From positions 1 through 50,509 of the forward strand of contig JADZGD010000002.1 of the NCBI GenBank assembly GCA_020854055.1: DNA of 50,509 nt. The letters are read 5' to 3'. The position numbers and the translations under genes were made by a program. The DNA is from Bryobacterales bacterium. GTDB lineage: Bacteria > Acidobacteriota > Terriglobia > Bryobacterales > Bryobacteraceae. Shown one piece after another: positions 17,429 through 29,552 of the stretch. Under the pieces are notes generated by a model. That model was not told the DNA's origin. It did not search any database and was given only the letters and a program-made list of their open reading frames with translations. The stretch's first letter is position 1. Every line of letters starts with the position of its first letter.

Positions 17429-18900
17429 TCCACCTTGATTCCGGTGCAATTCTTTTCCATGCGGAACTGCGGCACCGGCGAGACGGCACTGGTCCGGACT
17501 GTATCGAATGTCGAGGCATGAACGTCGTCAAGAACGAAGGCCGGCCGCGCATCCGGCTGGCGCATGGTGATTCGAACATCGCGCAAGTGAATGTCCTTGG
17601 CATGACGAATGTAGAATGCCGAGGCAGGCAGGACTCCAAACATGTGGTTTTCGGGATATTTCGTCGATTGCTCGGGAACCACCCGCCGCGCGTCCTCCTC
17701 CGTGCCGGGAGGAAATCCACCTAGAATCTCGATCTCGACATCCTCTATGTACACCCGTTCGACATAGTTGCCGGGAAAGCCGGTAATGCTGGAAGCGTAC
17801 GCGTCATAGCTGTGGATGGCCCGCTCACGGTCACCGTACCGTTCCCCTCTGTTCACCTTCGCTCGAATCCCGCTAATATGGACATCGCGCAGGCTTCCCG
17901 TCCCGGGCGCAATCTCGCCGGCGTCAGTTTCGATGGGCCGGTTGCGGTCGCCGAGCTTAAGAAAAATGGGCGTCTCGACAACATCCATGGTGATCTTGCG
18001 AACAATGACGTTCTGCAGCCGGCCGCCATCGACCATTTCGAGCGCGATACCGGAAATGCCGGTCTGCCAGACGACGTTATTCTCGATGAGAATGTTCTCA
18101 AAACCGCCCGAGGAATCGGTGCCCGCCTTGATCCCGTTAGAAAGGCTGCGCACCCTGTTGTTGCGGATGACGACATTGTTGCAACCCGCCGGGGTGTAGC
18201 CCTTCAGGCAAATGGCATCGTCCGCCGCGTCAATGTTGCAGTTCTCGACGATGGCATTCTCGCAGTCGATGATATTACACCCGTCATTGTTCCGGAACGT
18301 GCTCTGTTTCACCTTGATAGCATCAACATGCACATTGCGGCACCGGGTGTAGCTCTCCGTCCAGAAGCCCGACGAAGTGAAGGTGATGTCCCTCACCAGA
18401 ACGTTTCTACACTCGTCAAACCAGATCAGGCCCGGCCGATGCTGCCCTTCCCTGCCGGGAGCGATAAAATCGTTCGGGCCCCGGCTATTGCCGTCCAGCA
18501 TGCCCGTGCCACTCACCGAAATGCCATCCGCTCCTTGGGCGAAGATCAGGCTGGTCTGAAGATACTGCTCGTAACGCACCCTGGACCGCGCCCGGCGAGG
18601 CGCATAGTCTCGAAACCAAGGGCTGCCCACCAGCACCGCGCCTTCGTCAAGGTGCAGATTCACCCGGTTCTTGAGCACGATGGAGCCTGACAGAAACTGC
18701 CCGGCCGGCACCAGGACGCGGCCTCCACCGGATTCCGCGCAGGCATCGATGGCCCGCTGTATCTCCGCCGTGCACATTTTTGCCCCGCCGGGCACGGCTC
18801 CGAAATCGACGATACGGAACGTTCTCTGTGCCGGGTACGCCGGGATGCCAGCCAGCGCCACGGCCGCCTGTATGAAGTTTCTACGATTCGGGTGTGCCAT
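17425..18900 (-). CDS. GH28-like (polygalacturonase-type) secreted beta-helix protein
   Basis: A 491-residue exported right-handed beta-helix. RRNFIQAA at the N-terminus and the following hydrophobic stretch look like a Tat signal. VDFGAVPGG is the start of the pectate-lyase/GH28 superfamily fold, and the acid cluster NND (204-206) and DD (227-228) matches GH28 catalytic Asp positions. The usual GHG and RIK motifs are not seen: NGIKAGT stands nearby instead, so substrate or mechanism may differ from true polygalacturonase. It probably works on plant or microbial polysaccharide outside the cytoplasm. Confidence 0.8.
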   Translation of the reverse strand: MAHPNRRNFIQAAVALAGIPAYPAQRTFRIVDFGAVPGGAKMCTAEIQRAIDACAESGGGRVLVPAGQFLSGSIVLKNRVNLHLDEGAVLVGSPWFRDYAPRRARSRVRYEQYLQTSLIFAQGADGISVSGTGMLDGNSRGPNDFIAPGREGQHRPGLIWFDECRNVLVRDITFTSSGFWTESYTRCRNVHVDAIKVKQSTFRNNDGCNIIDCENAIVENCNIDAADDAICLKGYTPAGCNNVVIRNNRVRSLSNGIKAGTDSSGGFENILIENNVVWQTGISGIALEMVDGGRLQNVIVRKITMDVVETPIFLKLGDRNRPIETDAGEIAPGTGSLRDVHISGIRAKVNRGERYGDRERAIHSYDAYASSITGFPGNYVERVYIEDVEIEILGGFPPGTEEDARRVVPEQSTKYPENHMFGVLPASAFYIRHAKDIHLRDVRITMRQPDARPAFVLDDVHASTFDTVRTSAVSPVPQFRMEKNCTGIKVD

Positions 18901-18932
18901 GTTCCATGGAACGAAAGCCGGAGATCCGCCTG

Positions 18933-19709
18933 CTAAAGCTCGAAAATCTCGGTTTGTCTCCGCGGTTCGGCCACCACCAACCGCGCGCCGAGCCCGCGCC
19001 GGCCCAGCGCCTGATTCGCTGCCAGCCGCGCGATCTCCGGATGGTTATTATATTCGCTCAGGTGCCCCAGCACCAGGGTTTTGACGCTGCCATCCAAATC
19101 TTCCAGGATAAATTCAGAAGCCACGTCGTTCGACAGGTGGCCCTTGCGCCCCATCACCCGCTGCTTCACCGCCCAGGGGTATGGCCCCACTTTCAGCATC
19201 TCCAGGTCGTGATTGGATTCGAGCAGCAGAAACTCCACCCCGCGCAGGTGCATCTTGATGGAGTCGGGAACATAGCCGAGATCGGTGACAAACCCGGCGC
19301 GCACACCGCCCAGTTCAACGCACACCCCGACCGGGTCGGCGGCATCGTGCGGAATGGTGAACGTGTCGACATGCATATCGCCGATCGTAATGCGGGAGCC
19401 GGCTTGAAACGTTTCTACTCGCGCGGGACAGTCGCCCCAATCGATGGCTGGCGCCATCAGCCGGGAAAGATATACCGGAATTTTCAGCTTCTTGATCAGC
19501 GCCGGTAATCCGGCAACATGATCGCTGTGCTCGTGCGTCACAACGATGGCATCCAACGCGTCGGGGCTCTCGCCAATGGCGGCCAACCGCTCAAATGTCT
19601 GCTTACGGCTGAGACCGGCATCAATGAGAATCCGCGTCCGTCCGTTGCCGACGAAAGTGCAGTTTCCCGAGCTGCTGGAAGCCAGTATGCAGATTTTCAG
19701 GGTGGACAC
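18933..19709 (-). CDS. YycJ/WalJ-type metallo-beta-lactamase-fold hydrolase
   Basis: A 258-residue cytoplasmic MBL-fold protein. THEHSDH (58-64) is the metal-binding motif, and IPHDAADPVG, VTDLGY and LESNHD follow in the order of the YycJ group. The Ser-rich start ASSSSGNC is also typical. Members are linked to cell-wall coordination or to 5' exonuclease activity. It is divergent from the SurA-like gene with a shared 154-base control region. Confidence 0.87.
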   Translation of the reverse strand: MSTLKICILASSSSGNCTFVGNGRTRILIDAGLSRKQTFERLAAIGESPDALDAIVVTHEHSDHVAGLPALIKKLKIPVYLSRLMAPAIDWGDCPARVETFQAGSRITIGDMHVDTFTIPHDAADPVGVCVELGGVRAGFVTDLGYVPDSIKMHLRGVEFLLLESNHDLEMLKVGPYPWAVKQRVMGRKGHLSNDVASEFILEDLDGSVKTLVLGHLSEYNNHPEIARLAANQALGRRGLGARLVVAEPRRQTEIFEL

Positions 19710-19811
19710 AACCGCCTAAAAACCGACTGTAGCACACTTGCGAATTTTGCCCCTGAAAGTTCCGGAATGACGCGGCCCTCCACGCCGGCAAACGAAACGT
19801 CAAACTGATTC

Positions 19812-19841
19812 TTGCTTGCACTACGCCTGTAGTCGGATAAT
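19812..19841 (+). promoter_or_regulatory. Probable promoter of the PPIase-YhaM-BlaI operon
   Basis: TTGCTT at 19812-19817 and GATAAT at 19836-19841, 18 bases apart, 22 bases before the start at 19864. Good match to the -35/-10 pattern. Confidence 0.5.
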
Positions 19842-19863
19842 GGGGGGACTGAGTTACAAAGCC

Positions 19864-21033
19864 ATGAAGTTTTTGACGTTTCTGATCTGCCTGGTTGCGG
19901 GCGCGAGTACTGTCGCCGCCGCCGATGCCAAGCCGGAAATCCGGGTAATTGAAGAAATCGTCGCCAAGGTAAATGGCGACATCATCACTCGCGGCGACCT
20001 CACAAGGGCGCGTAGTCAACTGGACGAGGCGCTGCGGGCGCGCGGAGCGGGCACTCCCGAACAACTCCAGAAGGCTCTCCAACAGCGTTCCGCCGATCTG
20101 CTGCGCGAAAAGATCGATGATCTGCTGCTGGTGCAGAAGGCCAACCAGTTGAGTATCAACGTGGATGCGGAGGTCAGCAAATATCTGGCCGATCTGCAAC
20201 TGAAAGCCAAGATCCCCGACCCGGAGAAGTTCCACGACTGGATCCGGCAGCAAAGCGGACAGACCTTTGAAGACTTCCGCCAGGACGTCAAGAACAACAT
20301 GCTGAAGAGCCGGGTGGTCCATCAGGAAATCGGACGCTCCATCAACATCTCCAAAGCGGAGGCCGAGAAGTACTACAACGAGCACAAGAACGAGTTCATC
20401 CGCGAGGAGCGGGTCTTCCTGCGGGAAATTCTAGTGTCCACCGAAAACAAGGACGCCGCCGGAGTCGCCGCCGCCGAGAAGAAGGCCAAGGACCTGGTGG
20501 CCCGCGCGCGGCGCGGGGAGAAATTCGGCGATTTGGCGCGCGACAATTCCGATTCGCCTTCCGCCCAGCAGGGAGGAGACTTGCAGCAGGGCTACAAGAA
20601 GGACGAGCTGAACGAGGCGCTGGTGAAATTGATCTGGGATCAACCGCGCAACTACGTCACCGACCCGATCAAAATGCCCAACGGATTCCTGATCCTTAAA
20701 GTGGAAGAGCACCACAAAGCCGGTCTGGCGAATTTTGAGGAAGTTCAGGACGAGATTTCCAATAAGCTTTACATGCCGCGCTTCGAACCGAAGATCCGCG
20801 AGTACATGACGCGCCTGCGCCAGGAGGCCTTTCTCGAGATCCGCGAGGGCTTTGTCGACACGGGAGCCGCTCCCGGAAAGGACACCCGGTGGCAGGATCC
20901 GGCCCAGTTGCGGCCCGAAACCGTCACCAAGGAAGAAGTCGCCGCCAGGGTGCACAAGAAGCGCCTGCTGTGGATGGTCCCGGTGGGCACGATCGACGCC
21001 GATACGCAGTCCCGGAGCCAGGCTGGAAGATAA
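19864..21033 (+). CDS. SurA-like periplasmic peptidyl-prolyl isomerase
   Basis: A 389-residue exported chaperone. Residues 1-20 are a signal peptide, the N-terminal domain (30-150) is helical with VNGDIITRGDL, the standard SurA_N entry, and a parvulin/PPIC domain spans about 180-285 (FLREILVS...QQGGDLQQGYKKDELN). The C-terminal tail carries no membrane segment. It should help outer-membrane proteins fold. The start was chosen at the Met that begins the signal peptide; upstream in-frame ATGs add only charged residues. Nine bases separate it from the YhaM-like gene, so they are probably co-transcribed. Confidence 0.85.
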   Translation: MKFLTFLICLVAGASTVAAADAKPEIRVIEEIVAKVNGDIITRGDLTRARSQLDEALRARGAGTPEQLQKALQQRSADLLREKIDDLLLVQKANQLSINVDAEVSKYLADLQLKAKIPDPEKFHDWIRQQSGQTFEDFRQDVKNNMLKSRVVHQEIGRSINISKAEAEKYYNEHKNEFIREERVFLREILVSTENKDAAGVAAAEKKAKDLVARARRGEKFGDLARDNSDSPSAQQGGDLQQGYKKDELNEALVKLIWDQPRNYVTDPIKMPNGFLILKVEEHHKAGLANFEEVQDEISNKLYMPRFEPKIREYMTRLRQEAFLEIREGFVDTGAAPGKDTRWQDPAQLRPETVTKEEVAARVHKKRLLWMVPVGTIDADTQSRSQAGR

Positions 21034-21042
21034 CCGGTCCGC

Positions 21043-22158
21043 ATGAAATCGCCCTACATCAATGAGATACAACCGAACCAGGTGGTCACCGCGGCATTCC
21101 TGGTGCAGGCCAAGGACGTCCGGCAGAAGAAGACCGGAGAGCCCTACCTCTCACTGACCCTCTCTGATCGCACGGGTGAGATTGACGCCAAGATGTGGGA
21201 CAACGTCTCCGAGGTGATTGAGACGTTCGACCGCGACGACTTCATCCGCGTCAAGGGCGTGATGCAGATCTATCAGAATCGCCCACAGCTCACCATTCAC
21301 AAGATGCAGCGCATCGTGAATGAGAGCGAGATCGACGCCAAGGACTACTTTCCGGCCTCCCAACGCGATCCCGATGAGATGTTCGCCGAACTCGGCGAGA
21401 TCATCCGCGGCATCGCCAACCCCCACCTGCGCGGCTTGCTGGAGTCGCTACTCGCCGATCCCGAGATCGCCCGCCTCTACAAGACCGCTCCGGCGGCCAA
21501 GGCCATCCATCACGCCTATCTCGGTGGATTGCTGGAACACGTTCTTTCGCTCTGCGCGCTGAGCCGTATGACGGCCGCCCATTACAAGAATATCGATATC
21601 GACCTGCTGCTCACCGGAGTGGTGCTTCACGATATCGGTAAGATTCGGGAGCTGAGCTTCGAACGTAGCTTCAGCTATTCCAACGACGGCCAACTGCTGG
21701 GGCACATCATCATCGGATTGGGGATGGTCCACGACAAACTGCGCCAGATGCCTGAGTTCCCCGCCACGCTCGGTACGCTGGTGGAGCACATGATCATCTC
21801 GCACCACGGCGAACTGGAATACGGATCTCCCAAAGTGCCGTTATTCCCCGAAGCGCTGCTGCTGCACCATTTGGATAACCTGGATTCCAAGATGGAGTGC
21901 ATGCGCGCCACCGCCGAGCGCGACAACCGCATGGAGGGCTGCTGGACTCCCTTTAGCCCTGCACTGGAACGCGTAGTGCTCAAAAAAGCCAGGTACCTCA
22001 ATGGGGGACAGGCGGCGCCGGGCGCCGATGCTTCCGGCGAACCTTCGTTCACCCGGACGCCGGCGCGCCCGGCGTCCGGGTCATCCACGCACGCCGATAA
22101 CCGCGCCGGCACACTGTTCGCCGACAAGCTTCAGCAGGCGTTACGAAAGGAATCCTAG
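21043..22158 (+). CDS. YhaM-like 3'-5' exoribonuclease (OB fold + HD domain)
   Basis: A 371-residue protein. Residues 10-95 form an OB-fold (LSLTLSDRTGEIDAKMW, GVMQIYQNRPQLTI) and 150-270 an HD phosphohydrolase domain with His157, His166 and the HD pair at 196-197 (VVLHDIGK). This domain order is that of YhaM/CBF1 exonucleases. The C-terminal 50 residues are disordered, Pro/Ala-rich and include a stretch coded by a perfect inverted repeat. Four bases separate it from the BlaI-type gene. Confidence 0.87.
   Translation: MKSPYINEIQPNQVVTAAFLVQAKDVRQKKTGEPYLSLTLSDRTGEIDAKMWDNVSEVIETFDRDDFIRVKGVMQIYQNRPQLTIHKMQRIVNESEIDAKDYFPASQRDPDEMFAELGEIIRGIANPHLRGLLESLLADPEIARLYKTAPAAKAIHHAYLGGLLEHVLSLCALSRMTAAHYKNIDIDLLLTGVVLHDIGKIRELSFERSFSYSNDGQLLGHIIIGLGMVHDKLRQMPEFPATLGTLVEHMIISHHGELEYGSPKVPLFPEALLLHHLDNLDSKMECMRATAERDNRMEGCWTPFSPALERVVLKKARYLNGGQAAPGADASGEPSFTRTPARPASGSSTHADNRAGTLFADKLQQALRKES
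22051..22081. repeat. Perfect 12-bp inverted repeat inside the YhaM-like tail
   Basis: Arms ACCCGGACGCCG (22051-22062) and CGGCGTCCGGGT (22070-22081) with a 7-base loop, within the codons of the disordered C-terminal tail. It may be an inserted REP-like element that stayed in frame, or an mRNA stem controlling the downstream regulator gene. Confidence 0.6.
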
Positions 22159-22162
22159 ATCG

Positions 22163-22573
22163 ATGCGCAGGGCCGGTCCCGCTCGTGATATTCCTCCTCC
22201 CCTTGAACTGGAATGCCTGAAGGTCCTTTGGGCAATGGGCCGGGCGAATGTGAAGGACGTTCGCGACGCCTTGGCCTCGCGGCGCAACCTGGCATACACC
22301 ACGGTGATGACCGTGCTCGACCGCCTGGTTCACAAAGGCGGCGTCTCCCGGGAGAAGCTCGGCCGTTCTTTCGTCTACACTCCGCTGCTGACTCGTGACG
22401 GGCTGCGCCGCGCCGCCGTCCGCGAGTTGCTCGACTACTTCTTCGATGGTTCCGAGTCGGCGTTAATGGAGTATCTGCGGCGGGTTCCGGAAACCTCTCC
22501 GGCTACTGAAACGCGCAGCGCGGCTGCCGCGGCCGGTGCCGAAGATCACCGCATCGACACCGTACTGCTCTGA
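22163..22573 (+). CDS. BlaI/MecI/CopY-family transcriptional regulator
   Basis: A 136-residue winged-helix repressor. LELECLKVLWAMG and YTTVMTVLDRLVHKGGVSREKLGR are the family's recognition and wing regions, followed by a dimerisation helix and an Ala-rich tail. Usual targets are beta-lactamase/peptidase or copper genes, often with a BlaR1 sensor next door; none is adjacent, so its target is unknown. The ATG at 22163 lies four bases after the YhaM-like stop. Confidence 0.87.
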   Translation: MRRAGPARDIPPPLELECLKVLWAMGRANVKDVRDALASRRNLAYTTVMTVLDRLVHKGGVSREKLGRSFVYTPLLTRDGLRRAAVRELLDYFFDGSESALMEYLRRVPETSPATETRSAAAAAGAEDHRIDTVLL

Positions 22574-22589
22574 TCGCCCTCTGGCTACC

Positions 22590-23204
22590 TCATCCCGGCA
22601 GTGTAACGCTCCGGGCCGTCAACTCGGCGCGGAGCTGCTGATACGACTGGAACCGCACCGCATCCAGCCCCGCATTCCTGCCGGCATCGACATAGTCCTG
22701 AATGTCGTCGGTGTAAAAACACTCTTCCGGCTTACACCCGGCCGCCCGGATGGCCTCCTGGTAGATTCGCGGCGCCGGTTTCATCACGCCCACCTCATAG
22801 CTGAGCACCAGGTGATGGAAATGGCCAAGCAGCGGAAACCGCTGGCGAATCATGTCGAAATGCAGCTCGTTGGTATTGGAGAGCAGAATCAGCCGGTAAC
22901 TCTTCGACAGGTACTCGAAAAAGCTCTCCGGGCAGAGCGTGTCGGTATCGAAGATCGAGAACCAGATGTCACGAAACTGCTCAAAACTAAGACCATCCAA
23001 GCCCAGCGTCTGCGCCATCTCCCCGAAGAAGACCGCTGAAGACATGCCTCCCGACTCATAACTGTGAAGCAGGCCGGTGAGCCGCGACCGGTCCGGCACT
23101 CGCTCCGGAGGCCAGTTGTACATTTTCGCCAGCGTCTGGTAGCTGCGCATGAAATCGAATGCCAGAATTACATTACCGAGGTCGAAGATCAGGGCTTTCA
23201 GCAT
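22590..23204 (-). CDS. HAD-superfamily phosphatase (YihX-like)
   Basis: A 204-residue HAD hydrolase. FDLGNVI near the N-terminus carries the nucleophile Asp8; the second motif position is Gly instead of Asp, as in the YihX sugar-phosphatase subgroup. LLSNTN is motif II, KP in VGVMKPAPRIY is motif III, and FYTDDIQDYV is motif IV. The frame is open further upstream but the DxG motif fixes the ATG at 23204. It starts 11 bases after the MFS gene, so the two form one unit. Confidence 0.87.
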   Translation of the reverse strand: MLKALIFDLGNVILAFDFMRSYQTLAKMYNWPPERVPDRSRLTGLLHSYESGGMSSAVFFGEMAQTLGLDGLSFEQFRDIWFSIFDTDTLCPESFFEYLSKSYRLILLSNTNELHFDMIRQRFPLLGHFHHLVLSYEVGVMKPAPRIYQEAIRAAGCKPEECFYTDDIQDYVDAGRNAGLDAVRFQSYQQLRAELTARSVTLPG

Positions 23205-23215
23205 CTCTCCCCAGT

Positions 23216-24475
23216 TTAGAGGCTGGCGGCCTGTCCGCGCTCCGGCGTCAACCGGTCTACCCGGCGCAGGCGGGGAAAAAGCAACGTCCATAGTACGACA
23301 ACCAGCAAGGTCCCAACTCCCCCCAACACCACCGCCGGGACCGTTCCGAACCACTGTGCCGTCAGCCCGGACTCAAACTGCCCCACTTCGTTGGATGCCC
23401 CAATGAACACCATATTGACCGCGCTGACGCGGCCGCGCATCGCGTCGGGCGTACCGAGTTGAACCAGCGTATGGCGGACAATCACGCTGACCATGTCGCT
23501 GGCGCCCATTAGCGACAGCACGGCCAGCGAAAACACGAAGTTGCGCGAGATGCCGAAGGCGATGGTCAGCACGCCGAATGCGAATACACAACAAAGCATC
23601 GCCGCTCCGGCGCGCTTTCGAATGGGCCGGCGCGTGGTCATGATGGCCACCGCCACAGCCCCCAATCCCGGTGCGCTGCGCAGGGCGCCCAGCCCGGTGG
23701 CGCCCGTCCGCAGAATTTCCCGCGCATAGACCGGCAGAAGCGCCACTGCCCCGCCCAGCAGGACGGCGAACAGGTCCAGCGAGATGGCTCCCAAGATCAC
23801 CTTTTCGCGCCAGATGAACCGCAATCCTTCGAGCACCATCCCCATCGAAGCCGCGCTTGCCTTCGGCGCGGTGGCGCGCGTCGACACGCCGAGAAGCGCG
23901 AAAAAGGCGGCTATGTACGCGATTGCCGACGATGCGTAGACCGGCTCCGGATTCGACGTCATGCCGTAGAGCAGACCGCCCAGCATCGGACCGGCGATGG
24001 TCGCCGCCTGGAAGATGGATGAATTCCAGGCCACCGCGTTCGGGAAGTGCTCTTCTTCCACCAGTAGCGGAAGAAACGCCTGCCCGGCAGGACCGTTAAA
24101 AGCCCGCACGACGCCGTTCAGCAGCAATGCTCCGTAGATTGGCAACACTGACGAGGGCCCGTTGAGCGACAGACCCAGCAGCAACAGGGAGCAGCAGGCG
24201 AACAAGATCGTACACGTCTGGAGAATTCGCTTGCGGGGCACACGGTCGGCGGTATGGCCGGTAATCAGGAACAGCAGAATTCCCGGCAGGAACTGCGCCA
24301 GTCCCACCAGTCCAAGGTCGAGCGGACGATGGGTGATGGCGTAGATCTGCCATGCCACGGCCACCGCCTGCATCTCGCTGGCGACCGTCACCAGCGACCG
24401 GACAGCCATGTAAAATCGAAAACCAGGATATTGGAATGCGGCGCCCGCCGCCGGCCCGCGTCCCGTTTGCGCCAT
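23216..24475 (-). CDS. MFS transporter (EntS-like exporter)
   Basis: A 419-residue integral membrane protein with about 12 hydrophobic helices. GHTADRVPRKRIL is the MFS loop 2-3 signature, and RGRVSAVN in loop 8-9 is typical of the enterobactin-exporter/DHA3 group. It likely exports a small molecule by proton antiport. Substrate unknown; the HAD phosphatase follows in the same operon. Confidence 0.85.
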   Translation of the reverse strand: MAQTGRGPAAGAAFQYPGFRFYMAVRSLVTVASEMQAVAVAWQIYAITHRPLDLGLVGLAQFLPGILLFLITGHTADRVPRKRILQTCTILFACCSLLLLGLSLNGPSSVLPIYGALLLNGVVRAFNGPAGQAFLPLLVEEEHFPNAVAWNSSIFQAATIAGPMLGGLLYGMTSNPEPVYASSAIAYIAAFFALLGVSTRATAPKASAASMGMVLEGLRFIWREKVILGAISLDLFAVLLGGAVALLPVYAREILRTGATGLGALRSAPGLGAVAVAIMTTRRPIRKRAGAAMLCCVFAFGVLTIAFGISRNFVFSLAVLSLMGASDMVSVIVRHTLVQLGTPDAMRGRVSAVNMVFIGASNEVGQFESGLTAQWFGTVPAVVLGGVGTLLVVVLWTLLFPRLRRVDRLTPERGQAASL

Positions 24476-24506
24476 CTGGGTGCTACGTTTAGTGTCTCAC
24501 ACAGCG

Positions 24507-24541
24507 CCGCGGGCGCCGTTTTGGTAACGCCGGCGCCGCGG
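24507..24541. repeat. Long GC-rich inverted repeat in divergent promoter region
   Basis: CCGCGGGCGCCG (24507-24518) pairs with CGGCGCCGCGG (24531-24541) with one bulged G and a 12-base loop. It lies between the MFS and VWA genes and could be a binding site or a leader stem for either. Confidence 0.5.
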
Positions 24542-24592
24542 GAAACGTATCTGTAGCTGAGAGTCCCGGACCTCCCGGGAAGAGTGTGGCCT

Positions 24593-25903
24593 ATGCGCTT
24601 CGTCTGGACTCCGCTGGTCGCCTTCATCCTGGCCGTGCCGGTGGCCGCGGCCGACGCCTCCAAACCCGCTGTCGTTTTTCGCAGCGACGTCTCCCTGGTT
24701 CGCGTCGATGCCGAGGTGGTAGACGGTAATAACCGTGCCGTCACCGGTCTGCGGCAGGATGATTTCGTGCTGCTCGAAGACGGTAAACGGCAGGATATCC
24801 GTAACTTTGCAAGTGAGAATATGCCGGTTGATATCCTGCTGCTATTCGACGTTAGCCGCAGTATGCGCCCGCACGTGGAACGGGTTATTTCGGCCGCGAG
24901 CCACGCGCTGGCGGTTTTGGGACCTGACGATCAGGTGGCGATTATGGTCTTTGACCGCCAGACGCGCCTCCGAATGGGTTTCCGTGGAGATCGTGGACTG
25001 GTGCGCGGCGAACTGGACACCATGCTCCGGGAGGAGCGCTTCGACGGCGGCACCGACATTACCAGGGCGCTATTGGATGCCTCGGCATACATTGGCCGCG
25101 AGGGCCGCCAGAATGCCCGCCGCGCCATTGTCATCCTCACCGATGACCAGACCGAGCGCAACCGCGACGTAGATGGCGTAAGCCACGCGCTGGCAGGAGC
25201 TGGGACCGTATTGAGCGCGCTGCTGGCGCCCGACATGATGCGCCGGGGTGTCTACCGCCGCGATGATGACGGCGTTTACTATCCGCCAAACCGGCGTAGT
25301 GGCGGTCTCGGGGGCCCATTGGGCGGAATTATCTTCGGCCGGGGCGGCCGGCAGGGACCCATGGGTAGACCCGGCGGCCGCGGCGGCCGGATGGGATCGC
25401 ACACCCAATCGGCCGGTACTGCTGAGATCGCCCGCCGCTCGGGTGGCGATAGCATGCAGGTAGACGATGCCGATGCCCTCGCAACCACATTGGCCCGGAT
25501 CCGGCAGCGCTATGCGCTGCACTTCTATCTGCCGCCGAATGTCCGCCCCGGTGAAGAACGACAGGTGGAGGTAGAGTTGACCGGGGCTGCCCGCCGCCGC
25601 TACCCTGATGCGGAGGTGCGCTTCCGCCGCAGCTACGTGGTTCCCGAAACTCCGGTAGTGGCATCGGCCCCCACTGGCGCCGCCCCTGGACAAGCCCCAA
25701 CGCAGGCTACGCAATCCCGCGAAGGCTGGCGCCGGGTAAACGGCTCCCCGGATTCAAGCGGACCGATGATCCTCACCCGCGACGCCACTCCGGGCCCGGC
25801 ATCGCCGGCTGCATCACAACCGGCGGAGCCCGCCGCTCAACCGGAGAGCCAGCCCGCGCCGAAACGTGGCTGGCGAACGCTGAAACCGGGCGAGCAGCCA
25901 TAG
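24593..25903 (+). CDS. VWA-domain secreted protein of the acidobacterial type
   Basis: A 436-residue exported protein. A signal peptide (1-20) is followed by a short beta domain with VRVDAEVVDGNNRAVTGL and FVLLEDGK, then a VWA domain with the MIDAS motif DVSRS (about residue 87) and TD/DD sites. The arrangement is that of VWFA-related proteins abundant in Acidobacteria. A Gly/Arg-rich loop (about 230-270) and a Pro/Ala-rich tail are probably disordered. It likely mediates metal-dependent protein contacts outside the inner membrane. The start is ATG 24593; GTG 24584 is an in-frame alternative. Confidence 0.85.
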   Translation: MRFVWTPLVAFILAVPVAAADASKPAVVFRSDVSLVRVDAEVVDGNNRAVTGLRQDDFVLLEDGKRQDIRNFASENMPVDILLLFDVSRSMRPHVERVISAASHALAVLGPDDQVAIMVFDRQTRLRMGFRGDRGLVRGELDTMLREERFDGGTDITRALLDASAYIGREGRQNARRAIVILTDDQTERNRDVDGVSHALAGAGTVLSALLAPDMMRRGVYRRDDDGVYYPPNRRSGGLGGPLGGIIFGRGGRQGPMGRPGGRGGRMGSHTQSAGTAEIARRSGGDSMQVDDADALATTLARIRQRYALHFYLPPNVRPGEERQVEVELTGAARRRYPDAEVRFRRSYVVPETPVVASAPTGAAPGQAPTQATQSREGWRRVNGSPDSSGPMILTRDATPGPASPAASQPAEPAAQPESQPAPKRGWRTLKPGEQP

Positions 25904-25941
25904 ACCTGCAAGCGCCGGCGCCCGCCTGTCCTTGCTATCGT

Positions 25942-29508
<3,567 letters not shown>

Positions 29509-29552
29509 AGTGGAAACTCGTCTCCTTAGAAATTCTCTAGAGCGGCTCGGGC

